Source of the DNA: Acetonema longum DSM 6540
GTDB lineage: Bacteria > Bacillota > Negativicutes > Sporomusales > Acetonemataceae
Length of the DNA: 64,000 nt
Reading direction: 5' to 3'
Assembly (NCBI RefSeq): GCF_000219125.1
Contig: NZ_AFGF01000056.1
Location: 1-64,000, forward strand
This document shows, in pieces, positions 37,547 to 45,630 of this stretch. Under the pieces are notes generated by a model that was not told where the DNA came from, made no database searches, and saw only the letters and a program-made list of their open reading frames with translations. The stretch's first letter is position 1; every line of letters begins with the position of its first letter. Position numbers and translations under genes: made by a program.

Positions 37547-38428
37547 GTGCAGTTGGCGCAAAGAAAGGCGATTGTTTTAGCTGTAGTGGTGCTAATAGTC
37601 TTTTTGCTGGCCAGTTCAGTTGCCAAAAATAGATACCAGTTTCCTCTGGCGGGGAAACTGGTATCCACAATTCTTTCACCGGTTGAATATGCAATAGCTC
37701 AGACAGGATATCGAATCCGAAACGCGATCAACTTCGCCGGTGATATTATGACAGTACACTGGAGTAACCAGACATTGGCCGCAGAAAATGAGCGTTTGCG
37801 TCTGGCGAACATGGAATTAACCGAAGCAATGGCGGAAAATGCGCGGCTGCGGACTTTGCTTGAGTATAAGAAAGAGGTGCCGCAGCTTACTTTTGCCGTG
37901 GCGGCAGTGATCGCCCGCAGCCCTAGTTCCTGGTCCAGCACTCTGGTGATTAATAAAGGTTCTGCCGATGGCATCGCCAAGGATATGCCGGTGGTTACCG
38001 CTCAGGGTCTGGTAGGCAATGTGGCTCAGGTTTTTCCTCATTCATCCCATATACAACTGATGATCGATGCCCGCAGCGCCGTCGGCGCTTTGGTGCAAAG
38101 ACCTGAATCCAGGGTAGCCGGAATCGTAGAGGGCAATGGGGCCAGACCATTGTCCCCCTGTTTGATCAATCTGGCCCGGGATGCAGATATTATCAAAGGG
38201 GATAAAGTAATTACCTCCGGCTTTGGTGGGATTTATCCCAAAAACATCATGATCGGGGAAGTCGTCGAGGTTGTGAATGAAGAAGGCGGTCTGCTAAAAT
38301 ATGCTGTCTTGAAGCCGGCAGTGAATTTTGACAAACTGGAAGAAGTCTTGGTGATTATCCGTTCTCCAATTATGACCCATCCTTCCGGAGCTCCCTCTCA
38401 GCCGCCGGCAAAAGGGACGGCACGATGA
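37547..38428 (+). CDS. mreC: rod shape-determining protein MreC
   Basis: 293 residues. One N-terminal membrane helix (AIVLAVVVLIVFLLASSVA), a coiled coil (about 70-105, ENERLRLANMELTEAMAENARLR, mostly heptad-like) and an extracytoplasmic beta domain (VINKGSADGI, GLVGNVAQV). It links MreB to PBP2/RodA. GTG start; 4-base overlap with mreD. Confidence 0.95.
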   Translation: MQLAQRKAIVLAVVVLIVFLLASSVAKNRYQFPLAGKLVSTILSPVEYAIAQTGYRIRNAINFAGDIMTVHWSNQTLAAENERLRLANMELTEAMAENARLRTLLEYKKEVPQLTFAVAAVIARSPSSWSSTLVINKGSADGIAKDMPVVTAQGLVGNVAQVFPHSSHIQLMIDARSAVGALVQRPESRVAGIVEGNGARPLSPCLINLARDADIIKGDKVITSGFGGIYPKNIMIGEVVEVVNEEGGLLKYAVLKPAVNFDKLEEVLVIIRSPIMTHPSGAPSQPPAKGTAR

Positions 38429-38907
38429 AAGCTTTGCAGTGGATACTGCTTCTTTTGGTTACAGTCGTTGTGCAGGCAACTGTCGTTCCATTTGTGCTGC
38501 CGTTTGTCGTCCGGCCTGATCTGCTCTTGGTTATCGTGGTATCGACCGGTTTTCTTTGCGGCAAGGAACGGGCCGTTGGGATCGGTTTTTTTGCCGGTTT
38601 GCTCCAGGACTTGGCTACCGGAAACTTGTTCGGTATTCATATTCTGTCCAAAATGGCGGTAGGTTATATCGCCGGCAGTGCAGAAAGACAAATATTTAAA
38701 GAAAATTTGTTTTTACCTGTGGCAGGCATGTTCATTTTTACATTGATCCACGGTTTCATTGCTCTGAGCCTGTTGGCCCTGTTAGGCTACAAGGCCGAGT
38801 GGCTGGCGACGGCCTTTTATCAATTGGTGCCAATGATCATGTATAATATGGCATTTTCTATCCCGGTGCACCAGGTGGTGTATCGACTATTAGCTCTTGA
38901 AAAATAG
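38425..38907 (+). CDS. mreD: rod shape-determining protein MreD
   Basis: 160 residues, about five membrane helices. The MreD pattern VRPDLLLVIVVSTGFLCGKE and GFFAGLLQDLATGNLFG is clear. The start overlaps the mreC stop. Confidence 0.94.
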   Translation: MKALQWILLLLVTVVVQATVVPFVLPFVVRPDLLLVIVVSTGFLCGKERAVGIGFFAGLLQDLATGNLFGIHILSKMAVGYIAGSAERQIFKENLFLPVAGMFIFTLIHGFIALSLLALLGYKAEWLATAFYQLVPMIMYNMAFSIPVHQVVYRLLALEK

Positions 38908-38968
38908 CTTTATCATATGACGATATTTCGCGATACCTTCTATAGGGGATCGTGAGAGAGGTGATAGC

Positions 38969-40798
38969 ATGATCGTACAACGTTTTATACACCGTCTGGA
39001 TACGTTAAGTATTGTTGTCGTTGTAATTTTTATTGCATTGATCAGTCGATTGGGCTATTTGCAGGTGGTGCAGGGAAAATATTATGAACGTTTGGCCGAT
39101 GGAAATCGTATTAAAATGATTCCCATCCATGCTCCCCGGGGAATTTTCTATGATCGGAACGGCGTGGCGCTGGTGTCCAATCGGCCCGGCTTTACGGTTT
39201 CGATTGTGTCCACGAATAAAGAGGTGCCGGATACAATCATTGATAAGCTGGCCGAGCTCTTGGAAATGGACCGGCAGGAGATCGTCGCCAAGCTAAAACG
39301 CCGCCAGGACTCCTATGAGCCTGTTCCGATAAAAATCGATGTGGGACAGGATGTGGTAGCTAAAATTGAAGAGCGGCGCGGGGAATTACCGGGTGTCGTT
39401 GTGGAGATCCAGTCGGTGCGCAACTATCTGAATAAGGAATACGCCGCCCATCTTTTCGGCTATGTCAGTGAAATTGACGATTTGGAACTGGCCAGACTGA
39501 AAGCGATTAAATATAAGCAGAGCGATCTGATCGGTAAATTTGGCCTGGAGAAGGTTTATGACCAGGATTTGCGCGGGGTAGACGGCGGCGGCCAGGTGGA
39601 AGTGGATGTGAATGGACGTCCGGTCCAGGTGCTGGGGAAACAGGAACCGGTGCCGGGGAATAATCTGGTATTAACCATTGACTGGAGAATTCAGACGGCG
39701 GCCGAGACCACGATCGATGAGCATCTCCGGTGGCTGCAAACCGCGTATAAAAAGCCAAATGCTAAAGCCGCGGCGGCAGTGGTGATGAATCCCAAGACAG
39801 GGGCGGTTTTGGCCATGGTCAGCCGGCCGGCTTTTGATCCCAATTTGTTTGCCGTGGGAATTTCCACGCAAGATTGGAAAGCATTGAGTGAAAATCCGTT
39901 TCACCCTATGACAAACCGGGCTATTGCCGGGGAATATCCCCCCGGCTCTCTTTACAAAATCGTAACCAGCACAGCGGCGTTGGAACTGGAGAAAGTAACA
40001 CCGGAAGAGAAAATCCTCGATAAAGGTACACACTGGCTGATTCCTAAAAGCAACTCTCAGGGCGAAGCATTGGGCTGGATCAATTTTCATACGGCATTGT
40101 CCATGTCTGATAATGTTTATTTTTACGAAATGGGCAATCGCCTGGGAATTGATGCTTTGGAAAAGTATTCACGGATGTTCGGCCTGGGAGAAGTCACCGG
40201 CATTAATCTACCAGGCGAGTCAGAAGGATTGGTCGCCAATCAGCGCTATAAACAACAGGTGTATGGTGAAAGCTGGTATTTATCGGAAACCTTTGATGCG
40301 GCTATCGGCCAGGGATTTCAACTGGCTACGCCGCTGCAAATGGCTTCTCTGGTCAGCCAGATCGCCAACGGCGGGCACCGATACCGGCCTTATTTAGTAA
40401 GCCGGATGACTTCGCCTGACGGTAAGGTGATTAAAGCGTTTGAACCGGAAGAAATGGGCCGTATCAAAATTACCGATAAAAATCTCAACATTATCCGGCA
40501 GGCCTTACATGAAGTATCCCGGACCGGTACGGCAGCCTATATTTTTGGCGATTTTCCGCTTTCTCTGGCCGGTAAGACAGGAACCGCTGAGAATTCCCAC
40601 GGTATGGATCACGGTTGGTTTGCGGCTTATGCTCCGTTTGAGGACCCGGGTCTGGTGGTAGTGGTTATCGTTGAGCAGGGCGGCTTTGGCTCAGTGTCTG
40701 CCGCGCCTATTGCCAAACGGATTATGGAAGCGGCCTTTAATCTGACCCAAAATCTGGATTATGTGCCGAGGGTGTATGGTCCGCATACCGCATTGTAA
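38969..40798 (+). CDS. mrdA: penicillin-binding protein 2 (peptidoglycan transpeptidase MrdA)
   Basis: 609 residues. N-terminal membrane anchor (LSIVVVVIFIALISRLGYL), pedestal/dimerisation domain, and transpeptidase domain with SxxK (PPGSLYKIV), SxN (SMSDNVYFY) and KTG (LAGKTGTAE). It works with RodA, encoded downstream, in elongasome wall synthesis. It ends at the edge of a repeat copy. Confidence 0.95.
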   Translation: MIVQRFIHRLDTLSIVVVVIFIALISRLGYLQVVQGKYYERLADGNRIKMIPIHAPRGIFYDRNGVALVSNRPGFTVSIVSTNKEVPDTIIDKLAELLEMDRQEIVAKLKRRQDSYEPVPIKIDVGQDVVAKIEERRGELPGVVVEIQSVRNYLNKEYAAHLFGYVSEIDDLELARLKAIKYKQSDLIGKFGLEKVYDQDLRGVDGGGQVEVDVNGRPVQVLGKQEPVPGNNLVLTIDWRIQTAAETTIDEHLRWLQTAYKKPNAKAAAAVVMNPKTGAVLAMVSRPAFDPNLFAVGISTQDWKALSENPFHPMTNRAIAGEYPPGSLYKIVTSTAALELEKVTPEEKILDKGTHWLIPKSNSQGEALGWINFHTALSMSDNVYFYEMGNRLGIDALEKYSRMFGLGEVTGINLPGESEGLVANQRYKQQVYGESWYLSETFDAAIGQGFQLATPLQMASLVSQIANGGHRYRPYLVSRMTSPDGKVIKAFEPEEMGRIKITDKNLNIIRQALHEVSRTGTAAYIFGDFPLSLAGKTGTAENSHGMDHGWFAAYAPFEDPGLVVVVIVEQGGFGSVSAAPIAKRIMEAAFNLTQNLDYVPRVYGPHTAL

Positions 40799-40800
40799 GG

Positions 40801-40955
40801 GGGCCGTTGAAAAGGGCCCATCTGCGTCGTTGCTCCTGCGGGCACGCGCTTGCCGTACCCTCTCGAACGTACTGTCTGCGCGCGCGTCCTCGTCGCGCCT
40901 AGCATCTGAACCCTTTTGAACGGCCCCAGATTCGAGGCCGCAGGTGAGCTTTCGC
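40801..40955 (+). repeat. modular palindromic repeat, copy G
   Basis: Two bases after the mrdA stop. GGGCCGTTGAAAAGGGCCC left arm, GCTTGCCGTACCCTCTCGAAC inner module, CTAGCATCTGAACCC / TTTTGAACGGCCCC right arm and GATTCGAGGCCGCAGGTGAG tail. It occupies most of the 317-base gap before minD; arm sequence differences (CCC/GGG versus CC/GG) are compensated on both sides. Confidence 0.9.
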
Positions 40956-41115
40956 GAGGGTGTGTTTTAGTTTTCTGCATAAACAAGCAGGAATATATAT
41001 AGTTAAGACGAATTTGTCCCAATAGAGATGAGTACACGAGATACGCACACAAGATAATCTCCGAAGATATTTCGGTTGAGAAGATGTGAGATGTGATGGG
41101 CTGAGGAGGATTTGC

Positions 41116-41907
41116 ATGGGGGAAATTTGGGTGATCACCTCGGGTAAGGGAGGTGTCGGCAAGACCACAACCACTGCCAATTTGGGCACTGGTTTTGCTC
41201 TCATGAAGAAAAAAGTAGTGTTGGTAGATGCCGATATTGGCCTGCGTAATCTGGATGTGGTCATGGGTTTGGAAAATAGGATCGTCTATGACCTGGTCGA
41301 TGTTACTGAGGGGAATTGTCGTCTAAAGCAGGCCTTGATCCGGGATAAACGTTTTGAAACACTGTATCTTCTGCCGGCGGCCCAGACCCGCAATAAGAAT
41401 GCAGTCAGTCCGGACCAGATGCAGCATCTGTGCAAGGAACTGGCTGAGGATTTTGATTATGTCCTCTTGGATTGCCCGGCCGGTATCGAGCAGGGATTCA
41501 TGAATGCCGTAGCCGGCGCAGAAAAAGCCATTGTGGTTACTACGCCGGAAGTCTCAGCTGTAAGGGATGCAGACCGGGTTATTGGTATCTTAAGCTCTGA
41601 GGGGAAAGTGAATCCCAAATTAATCATTAACCGGATTCGTCCTAAAATGGTCAAGAAGGGCGATATGATGGATATTGACGATATTATCGATATCCTGGCA
41701 GTAGATCTGGTCGGCATTATTCCCGAAGATGAATACATCATTATTTCCACTAACCGGGGTGAGCCGGCGGTGGTCAATTCTACGTCTCTTGCCAGTATGG
41801 CGTACAGAAATATAGTTCGGCGTCTTATGGGACAAAATGTACCTTTCCTGATGTTGGATCGTGATGACGGTTTCTTTGGTAAAATCAAAGGAATGCTTAA
41901 AATGTAG
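41116..41907 (+). CDS. minD: septum site-determining protein MinD
   Basis: 263 residues. Deviant Walker A KGGVGKTTTTANLG, switch regions DADIGLRNLDVVMG and LLDCPAGIEQG, and a C-terminal amphipathic membrane helix (FFGKIKGMLKM). The ATPase binds membrane in the ATP form and is driven off by MinE. ATG at 41116 follows GAGGAGG. No minC is present next to it. Confidence 0.96.
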   Translation: MGEIWVITSGKGGVGKTTTTANLGTGFALMKKKVVLVDADIGLRNLDVVMGLENRIVYDLVDVTEGNCRLKQALIRDKRFETLYLLPAAQTRNKNAVSPDQMQHLCKELAEDFDYVLLDCPAGIEQGFMNAVAGAEKAIVVTTPEVSAVRDADRVIGILSSEGKVNPKLIINRIRPKMVKKGDMMDIDDIIDILAVDLVGIIPEDEYIIISTNRGEPAVVNSTSLASMAYRNIVRRLMGQNVPFLMLDRDDGFFGKIKGMLKM

Positions 41908-41917
41908 GAGGATTGAC

Positions 41918-42379
41918 ATGCGGGAACTTTTTAGCAAGATCTTTGGAAAAGAACATGATAACATTGGATCAAAAGACATCGCCAAGGATCGCTTGCGCAT
42001 GGTCCTGGTACATGACAGAAAAGAAGCTTCGCCGCAGGTCTCAGAATACAGGGGGGTAGACATGCTGGACCTTTTCCATAAGATTTTTGGGAAAGAACAA
42101 GAATCCGGATCGAAAGATATTGCCAAAGAACGTCTGCGCATGGTCTTGGTGCATGATCGGGCCAATGCTTCACCGCAGTTCATGCAAAATCTCAAAGATG
42201 ATATGATCCAAGCGATATCGCATTATATGGACATTAATGAAAAAGATATGGAAATCAACCTGTCCCAGGATAACGACTCAGTGGCGCTGGTGGCTAACAT
42301 ACCGGTCAACCGGATGAAGCGGGTCATCGCGGAACAGTCTGGCCAGCGGAACGATTCAGATTCAGGCTGCGATGCGTAA
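41918..42379 (+). CDS. minE: MinE with tandem-duplicated N-terminal (MinD-binding) segment
   Basis: 153 residues versus about 85-105 for usual MinE. Residues 1-48 and 49-96 are two copies of the N-terminal segment: each has LFxKIFGKE (membrane-targeting helix), GSKDIAK and RLRMVLVHDR, the MinD-contact region. About 31 of 47 aligned positions match. Only the second copy continues into the dimerisation domain (FMQNLKDDMIQAISHYMDIN). ATG at 41918 follows AGGAGG. A second in-frame ATG at 42062 has GGGGGG six bases upstream and could make a normal 105-residue MinE. Confidence 0.9.
   Translation: MRELFSKIFGKEHDNIGSKDIAKDRLRMVLVHDRKEASPQVSEYRGVDMLDLFHKIFGKEQESGSKDIAKERLRMVLVHDRANASPQFMQNLKDDMIQAISHYMDINEKDMEINLSQDNDSVALVANIPVNRMKRVIAEQSGQRNDSDSGCDA
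42050..42064 (+). promoter_or_regulatory. possible internal ribosome binding site in minE
   Basis: AGGGGGG followed five bases later by in-frame ATG (42062-42064) at exactly the boundary between the duplicated segments. It would allow a conventional-length MinE from the same mRNA. Confidence 0.45.
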
Positions 42380-42414
42380 GCAAAAGTAAAGTATTAAAGT
42401 AAGGATAACAATCT

Positions 42415-43521
42415 ATGTTAAATCATCGTCTGGTAAGAAACTTAGACTTTGTTCTCATTGCCGTTACCTTATTAATCATTGCAATCAGTCTGATTTTTAT
42501 CGGCAGTGCTACCCATATTAACTCGTCCATAGAGGACAGGTATTGGTATGTGCAGCGGCAAGGCGCTTTTGCTCTGATCAATATTATTGTTGTATTCTGG
42601 CTGTTGCATTACGACTATAAGTCCCTGGGGAAAATGGCGCATGTGCTGTACGGAATTAATCTGGTCATGCTGCTGGCGGTTATGTTGATAGGGCAGTCAG
42701 CCTTGGGAGCGCAACGTTGGATTCAGATTGGCCCGATCAGTTTGCAGCCTTCTGAATTTTCCAAGCTGATCATGATTATTTCGCTGGCTCATATCCTGGA
42801 TAAGCGGTCAGGACAACTGAACACGATGAAAGATGTACTGCCGATTTTTATTTATGTGGGCATCCCGTTCCTCCTGGTCTTAAAACAGCCCGATTTGGGA
42901 ACAGCTCTGGTGTTTATGGCCATATTGTTCGGTATGCTTTTTATTGCCGGGATTAGGATGCAGCTGTTGGGCAAGATTGTCGGAGCCGGGATTGCCTTTC
43001 TGCCGATTTTCTGGTTTTTTCTGAAGGATTACCAGAAAAAGCGGCTTACCGTATTCATGGATCCGGGGACTGATCCGTTAGGTTCAGGCTACCATATCAT
43101 TCAGTCCAAAATTGCCATCGGGTCCGGTATGCTCTATGGAAAAGGCCTTTTTAGCGGCACCCAGAGCCAATTGAACTTTTTGCCGGAAAACCATACGGAT
43201 TTTATTTTCGCCGTCATAGGAGAAGAAGTAGGGTTCATCGGTTCGGTACTGGTATTGGCGTTATATATGCTTTTGCTGTATAGAGGCGTCAAAATCGCCG
43301 GAGCAGCCCGTGATAATTTTGGGACGCTGCTGGCAGCCGGAATTGTTTCGATGCTGGCCTTTCACTTATTGGTCAATGTGGGTATGACCGCCGGCATTAT
43401 GCCGGTTACCGGTATTCCTCTGCCACTGATGAGTTACGGCATCAGCGCCCTAACGACGAATATGGTCAGTTTGGGTATTTTACTGAATATCTATATGCGA
43501 CGACAAAAAATTATGTTTTAG
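42415..43521 (+). CDS. rodA: rod shape-determining protein RodA (SEDS glycosyltransferase)
   Basis: 368 residues, about ten membrane helices. SEDS motifs: GAQRWIQIGPISLQPSEFSK, KQPDLGTALVF, ENHTDFIFAVIGEEVGF and GIPLPLMSYG. It polymerises lipid II with PBP2. It follows minE by 35 bases. Confidence 0.96.
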   Translation: MLNHRLVRNLDFVLIAVTLLIIAISLIFIGSATHINSSIEDRYWYVQRQGAFALINIIVVFWLLHYDYKSLGKMAHVLYGINLVMLLAVMLIGQSALGAQRWIQIGPISLQPSEFSKLIMIISLAHILDKRSGQLNTMKDVLPIFIYVGIPFLLVLKQPDLGTALVFMAILFGMLFIAGIRMQLLGKIVGAGIAFLPIFWFFLKDYQKKRLTVFMDPGTDPLGSGYHIIQSKIAIGSGMLYGKGLFSGTQSQLNFLPENHTDFIFAVIGEEVGFIGSVLVLALYMLLLYRGVKIAGAARDNFGTLLAAGIVSMLAFHLLVNVGMTAGIMPVTGIPLPLMSYGISALTTNMVSLGILLNIYMRRQKIMF

Positions 43522-43530
43522 TTCTGCTAG

Positions 43531-43580
43531 AAGAACCAGGGACGTACGGTGCAAGTGCATTGTGTGTTCCTGGTTCTTTT
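43531..43580 (+). terminator. probable terminator after rodA
   Basis: AAGAACCAGG (43531-43540) pairs with CCTGGTTCTT (43569-43578) around a long loop; the stem ends in TTTT. Only ten bases after the rodA stop. Confidence 0.65.
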
Positions 43581-43640
43581 AAAACCATCCGCATAAAACG
43601 CCCTAGGACGATCATATATTTAGAATGATAAACCGGGAGG

Positions 43641-43764
43641 TTGTTGCAAAACTTATCTGCAACCTGGAATCTGGGACCGTTCAAAAAGGTCCAGATGCTA
43701 GGATGGCCGAGAAAGCGCTCTCTCGCTGGCCTGACAACGCAGATGGGCCTTTTTCAACGGTCCC
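43641..43764 (-). repeat. modular palindromic repeat, copy H (reverse orientation, short)
   Basis: Reads in reverse: family tail TTGTTGCAAAACTTATCTGC, then GGACCGTTCAAAAAGGTCC, inner GCCGAGAAAGCGC, and GGGCCTTTTTCAACGGTCC. Compared with copy E it has the same flanks but lacks the central CTTGCCGTACCC hairpin module. Confidence 0.88.
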
Positions 43765-43785
43765 CTGCTGGCGGAGGTCGATGGT

Positions 43786-44526
43786 ATGACACCTTGGAAT
43801 AACAGTCGTTTTCGTCCCTACCAGGAGCCGCTCGATTCCTGGCCCAGGAGCAGGAAACCAATGCGATTGGCCTGGCTCAAGAAAGTGTTGATAGCGGGGC
43901 TGCTCTTTATCATTACCTATGCAATTCATATATCTGACACGCCTTTGGCGCCGACAATGAACGCGGCTGTGAAATACCTCCTGACTGTGGAAACGGACCT
44001 GGATATGATCGTGGGCCAGATTACTCCCTATATGCCGCGGCAATTCGATTCCGCCTGGCTGAACCAAGTGAGGGCTACTGTCGCTAAACCGGCGAACCCG
44101 CTGTTGTATATGCTTAAACCCGTTGATGGCAAGCTGGTCGCCGCTTATGGCTGGCAAACCCATCAGGTCTTAAAGCAGCAGGTTATGTATGAAGGAATCG
44201 GCGTAGAGGCGTCCCAAGGCACCGGTGTGCGGGCAGCTGCCGCCGGCAAAGTCAAACTCACCGATGAAAGCGCCCAGTTTGGCAAAATTGTAATGCTGGA
44301 CCACGGTCAGGAGGTAAATACCTTGTATGGCCACTTGGGAGAAGTGCTGGTTAAACCGGGTGATATCGTGAGTCAGGGCCAGGTTATCGGCCGGGTAGGT
44401 AAAACCGGGATGACCTCATCTCCCAGGCTATACTTTGAAATTAGGGAGAAAGGACAGAGCATTGATCCGCTGCAGCGCATTCAGGGAACATTTACCGAGC
44501 AAAGTCAGGACCTGGGAAGGAAGTGA
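43786..44526 (+). CDS. SpoIVFA-like membrane protein with degenerate LytM (M23) domain
   Basis: 246 residues. A basic N-terminus and one membrane helix (about 32-49, VLIAGLLFIITYAIHIS), then an extracytoplasmic region ending in a LytM fold (GVRAAAAGKVKL, KIVMLDHG, NTLYGHLGEVLVKPGD). The first metal motif that reads HxGxD in active M23 enzymes is EGIGVE here, so catalysis is unlikely. Followed four bases later by a SpoIVFB-like protease, this matches SpoIVFA, the holding factor for pro-SigK processing in Bacillus. Confidence 0.75.
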   Translation: MTPWNNSRFRPYQEPLDSWPRSRKPMRLAWLKKVLIAGLLFIITYAIHISDTPLAPTMNAAVKYLLTVETDLDMIVGQITPYMPRQFDSAWLNQVRATVAKPANPLLYMLKPVDGKLVAAYGWQTHQVLKQQVMYEGIGVEASQGTGVRAAAAGKVKLTDESAQFGKIVMLDHGQEVNTLYGHLGEVLVKPGDIVSQGQVIGRVGKTGMTSSPRLYFEIREKGQSIDPLQRIQGTFTEQSQDLGRK

Positions 44527-44530
44527 GTTT

Positions 44531-45412
44531 TTGCGGGCCGGCAAAATTGCTGGTGTAACTCTGTCCTTAAATATCTGGTTTGTGGCCTTGATGCTCCTGT
44601 ACGGGGCTGTGGGTATGTTGGGACAGGTACTGATTGTCTTCGCCTGCGTAGCGGCCCACGAAGGAATGCATGCGCTGGCGGCAAGGTTTTTGGGATATAA
44701 GGTCCAAGAGGTGGAATTGCTTCCCTTTGGCGGCGTAGCCCGCATTGAGGGGCTGGATGCGGCGGCGCCGGGCAGTGAAATGTTCATGGCTGGCGCCGGA
44801 CCGGCTGCCAGCTTGTTGCTGGCGGGTATGCTGCGATTGAGCCGGGACGTATTTCCAGGCTGGGCCGGACCGTTAGAATTAGCCTATCAAACCAATGTCA
44901 TGCTGGCCTTGTTTAATTTATTACCGGCACTGCCCCTGGACGGAGGCAGGATTTTTCGCGCCTGGCTGTCTCAATACTCCACCTATCAGAAAGCAACCAA
45001 TGTTACGATCTATCTGGGCCTATTTTTGAGCAGCGCTTTATTTGCCGGCGTTATTGCCGATTTTGTCTATCGCCGCAATTTGAATATTACTCTTTTCGTA
45101 CTGGCTGTCTATCTGCCTCTGGCGGCTCGTAAGGAAATCGTGGCGGCAAATTTCCGCAGTATGCGGATTCTTTCGCGCAAAAAAATTGACTTAAAAAACA
45201 AAGGAATTATGCCTACCGGCCATTATACTGCACTGGAAACCCAACGGGCTCAAGATGTGCTGACATTGTTCGGAGCAGAGAAATATTATGTGGTATTGGT
45301 AGTAGATGATGGATTAAGGCTGAAAGGCAGTCTGACAGAAACCGAAATTTGGGAAGGGATGCCGTACCATGGGGTTCAGGCCAAGATGAAAGATTTCCTA
45401 CGGGACCGCTGA
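44531..45412 (+). CDS. SpoIVFB-like site-2 metalloprotease (M50)
   Basis: 293 residues from TTG with GGAAGGAAG upstream. Zinc motif AAHEGMHALAARF (HExxH) and third ligand region LLPALPLDGGRIFRAWL (NPDG-type). About six membrane helices and a C-terminal CBS-like region (VLTLFGAEKYYVVLVVDD). It likely cleaves a membrane-bound sigma factor precursor in the mother cell. The final residues R-D-R and the stop TGA come from the left arm of a repeat copy. Confidence 0.8.
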   Translation: MRAGKIAGVTLSLNIWFVALMLLYGAVGMLGQVLIVFACVAAHEGMHALAARFLGYKVQEVELLPFGGVARIEGLDAAAPGSEMFMAGAGPAASLLLAGMLRLSRDVFPGWAGPLELAYQTNVMLALFNLLPALPLDGGRIFRAWLSQYSTYQKATNVTIYLGLFLSSALFAGVIADFVYRRNLNITLFVLAVYLPLAARKEIVAANFRSMRILSRKKIDLKNKGIMPTGHYTALETQRAQDVLTLFGAEKYYVVLVVDDGLRLKGSLTETEIWEGMPYHGVQAKMKDFLRDR

Positions 45413-45522
45413 AAAAGGCTCATCTGCGTTGTCTCAGATTCGAGGCTGCAGATGAGTTTTGCAACAGACTCTCAGGGAGCTGTTGCAAAAAGGCCAGATT
45501 CGAGGCTGAAGAAGATTTTTCC
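45402..45522 (+). repeat. rearranged palindromic repeat, copy I
   Basis: Starts inside the SpoIVFB-like coding end (GGGACCGCTGAAAAAGGC). It jumps from TCATCTGCGTTG straight to the tail CTCAGATTCGAGGCTGCAG. A second, partly duplicated tail (TGTTGCAAAAAGGCCAGATT, CGAGGCTGAAG) follows. The right arm and inner module are lost. Confidence 0.8.
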
Positions 45523-45630
45523 ACCAGGATTTTGCAGGAGTTTATGAAAGGGTGTAGAATAGACTTACAATTATGGAATAATACTGGAAAATTTATACAT
45601 GCTAATGGTATCAGCATACGGAGGTACAAC

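Noticed and set aside
45349-45630. N-terminal extension of the radical SAM protein
   Set aside because: This stretch is mostly repeat copy I and the end of the SpoIVFB-like gene; a clear ribosome site precedes ATG 45631.
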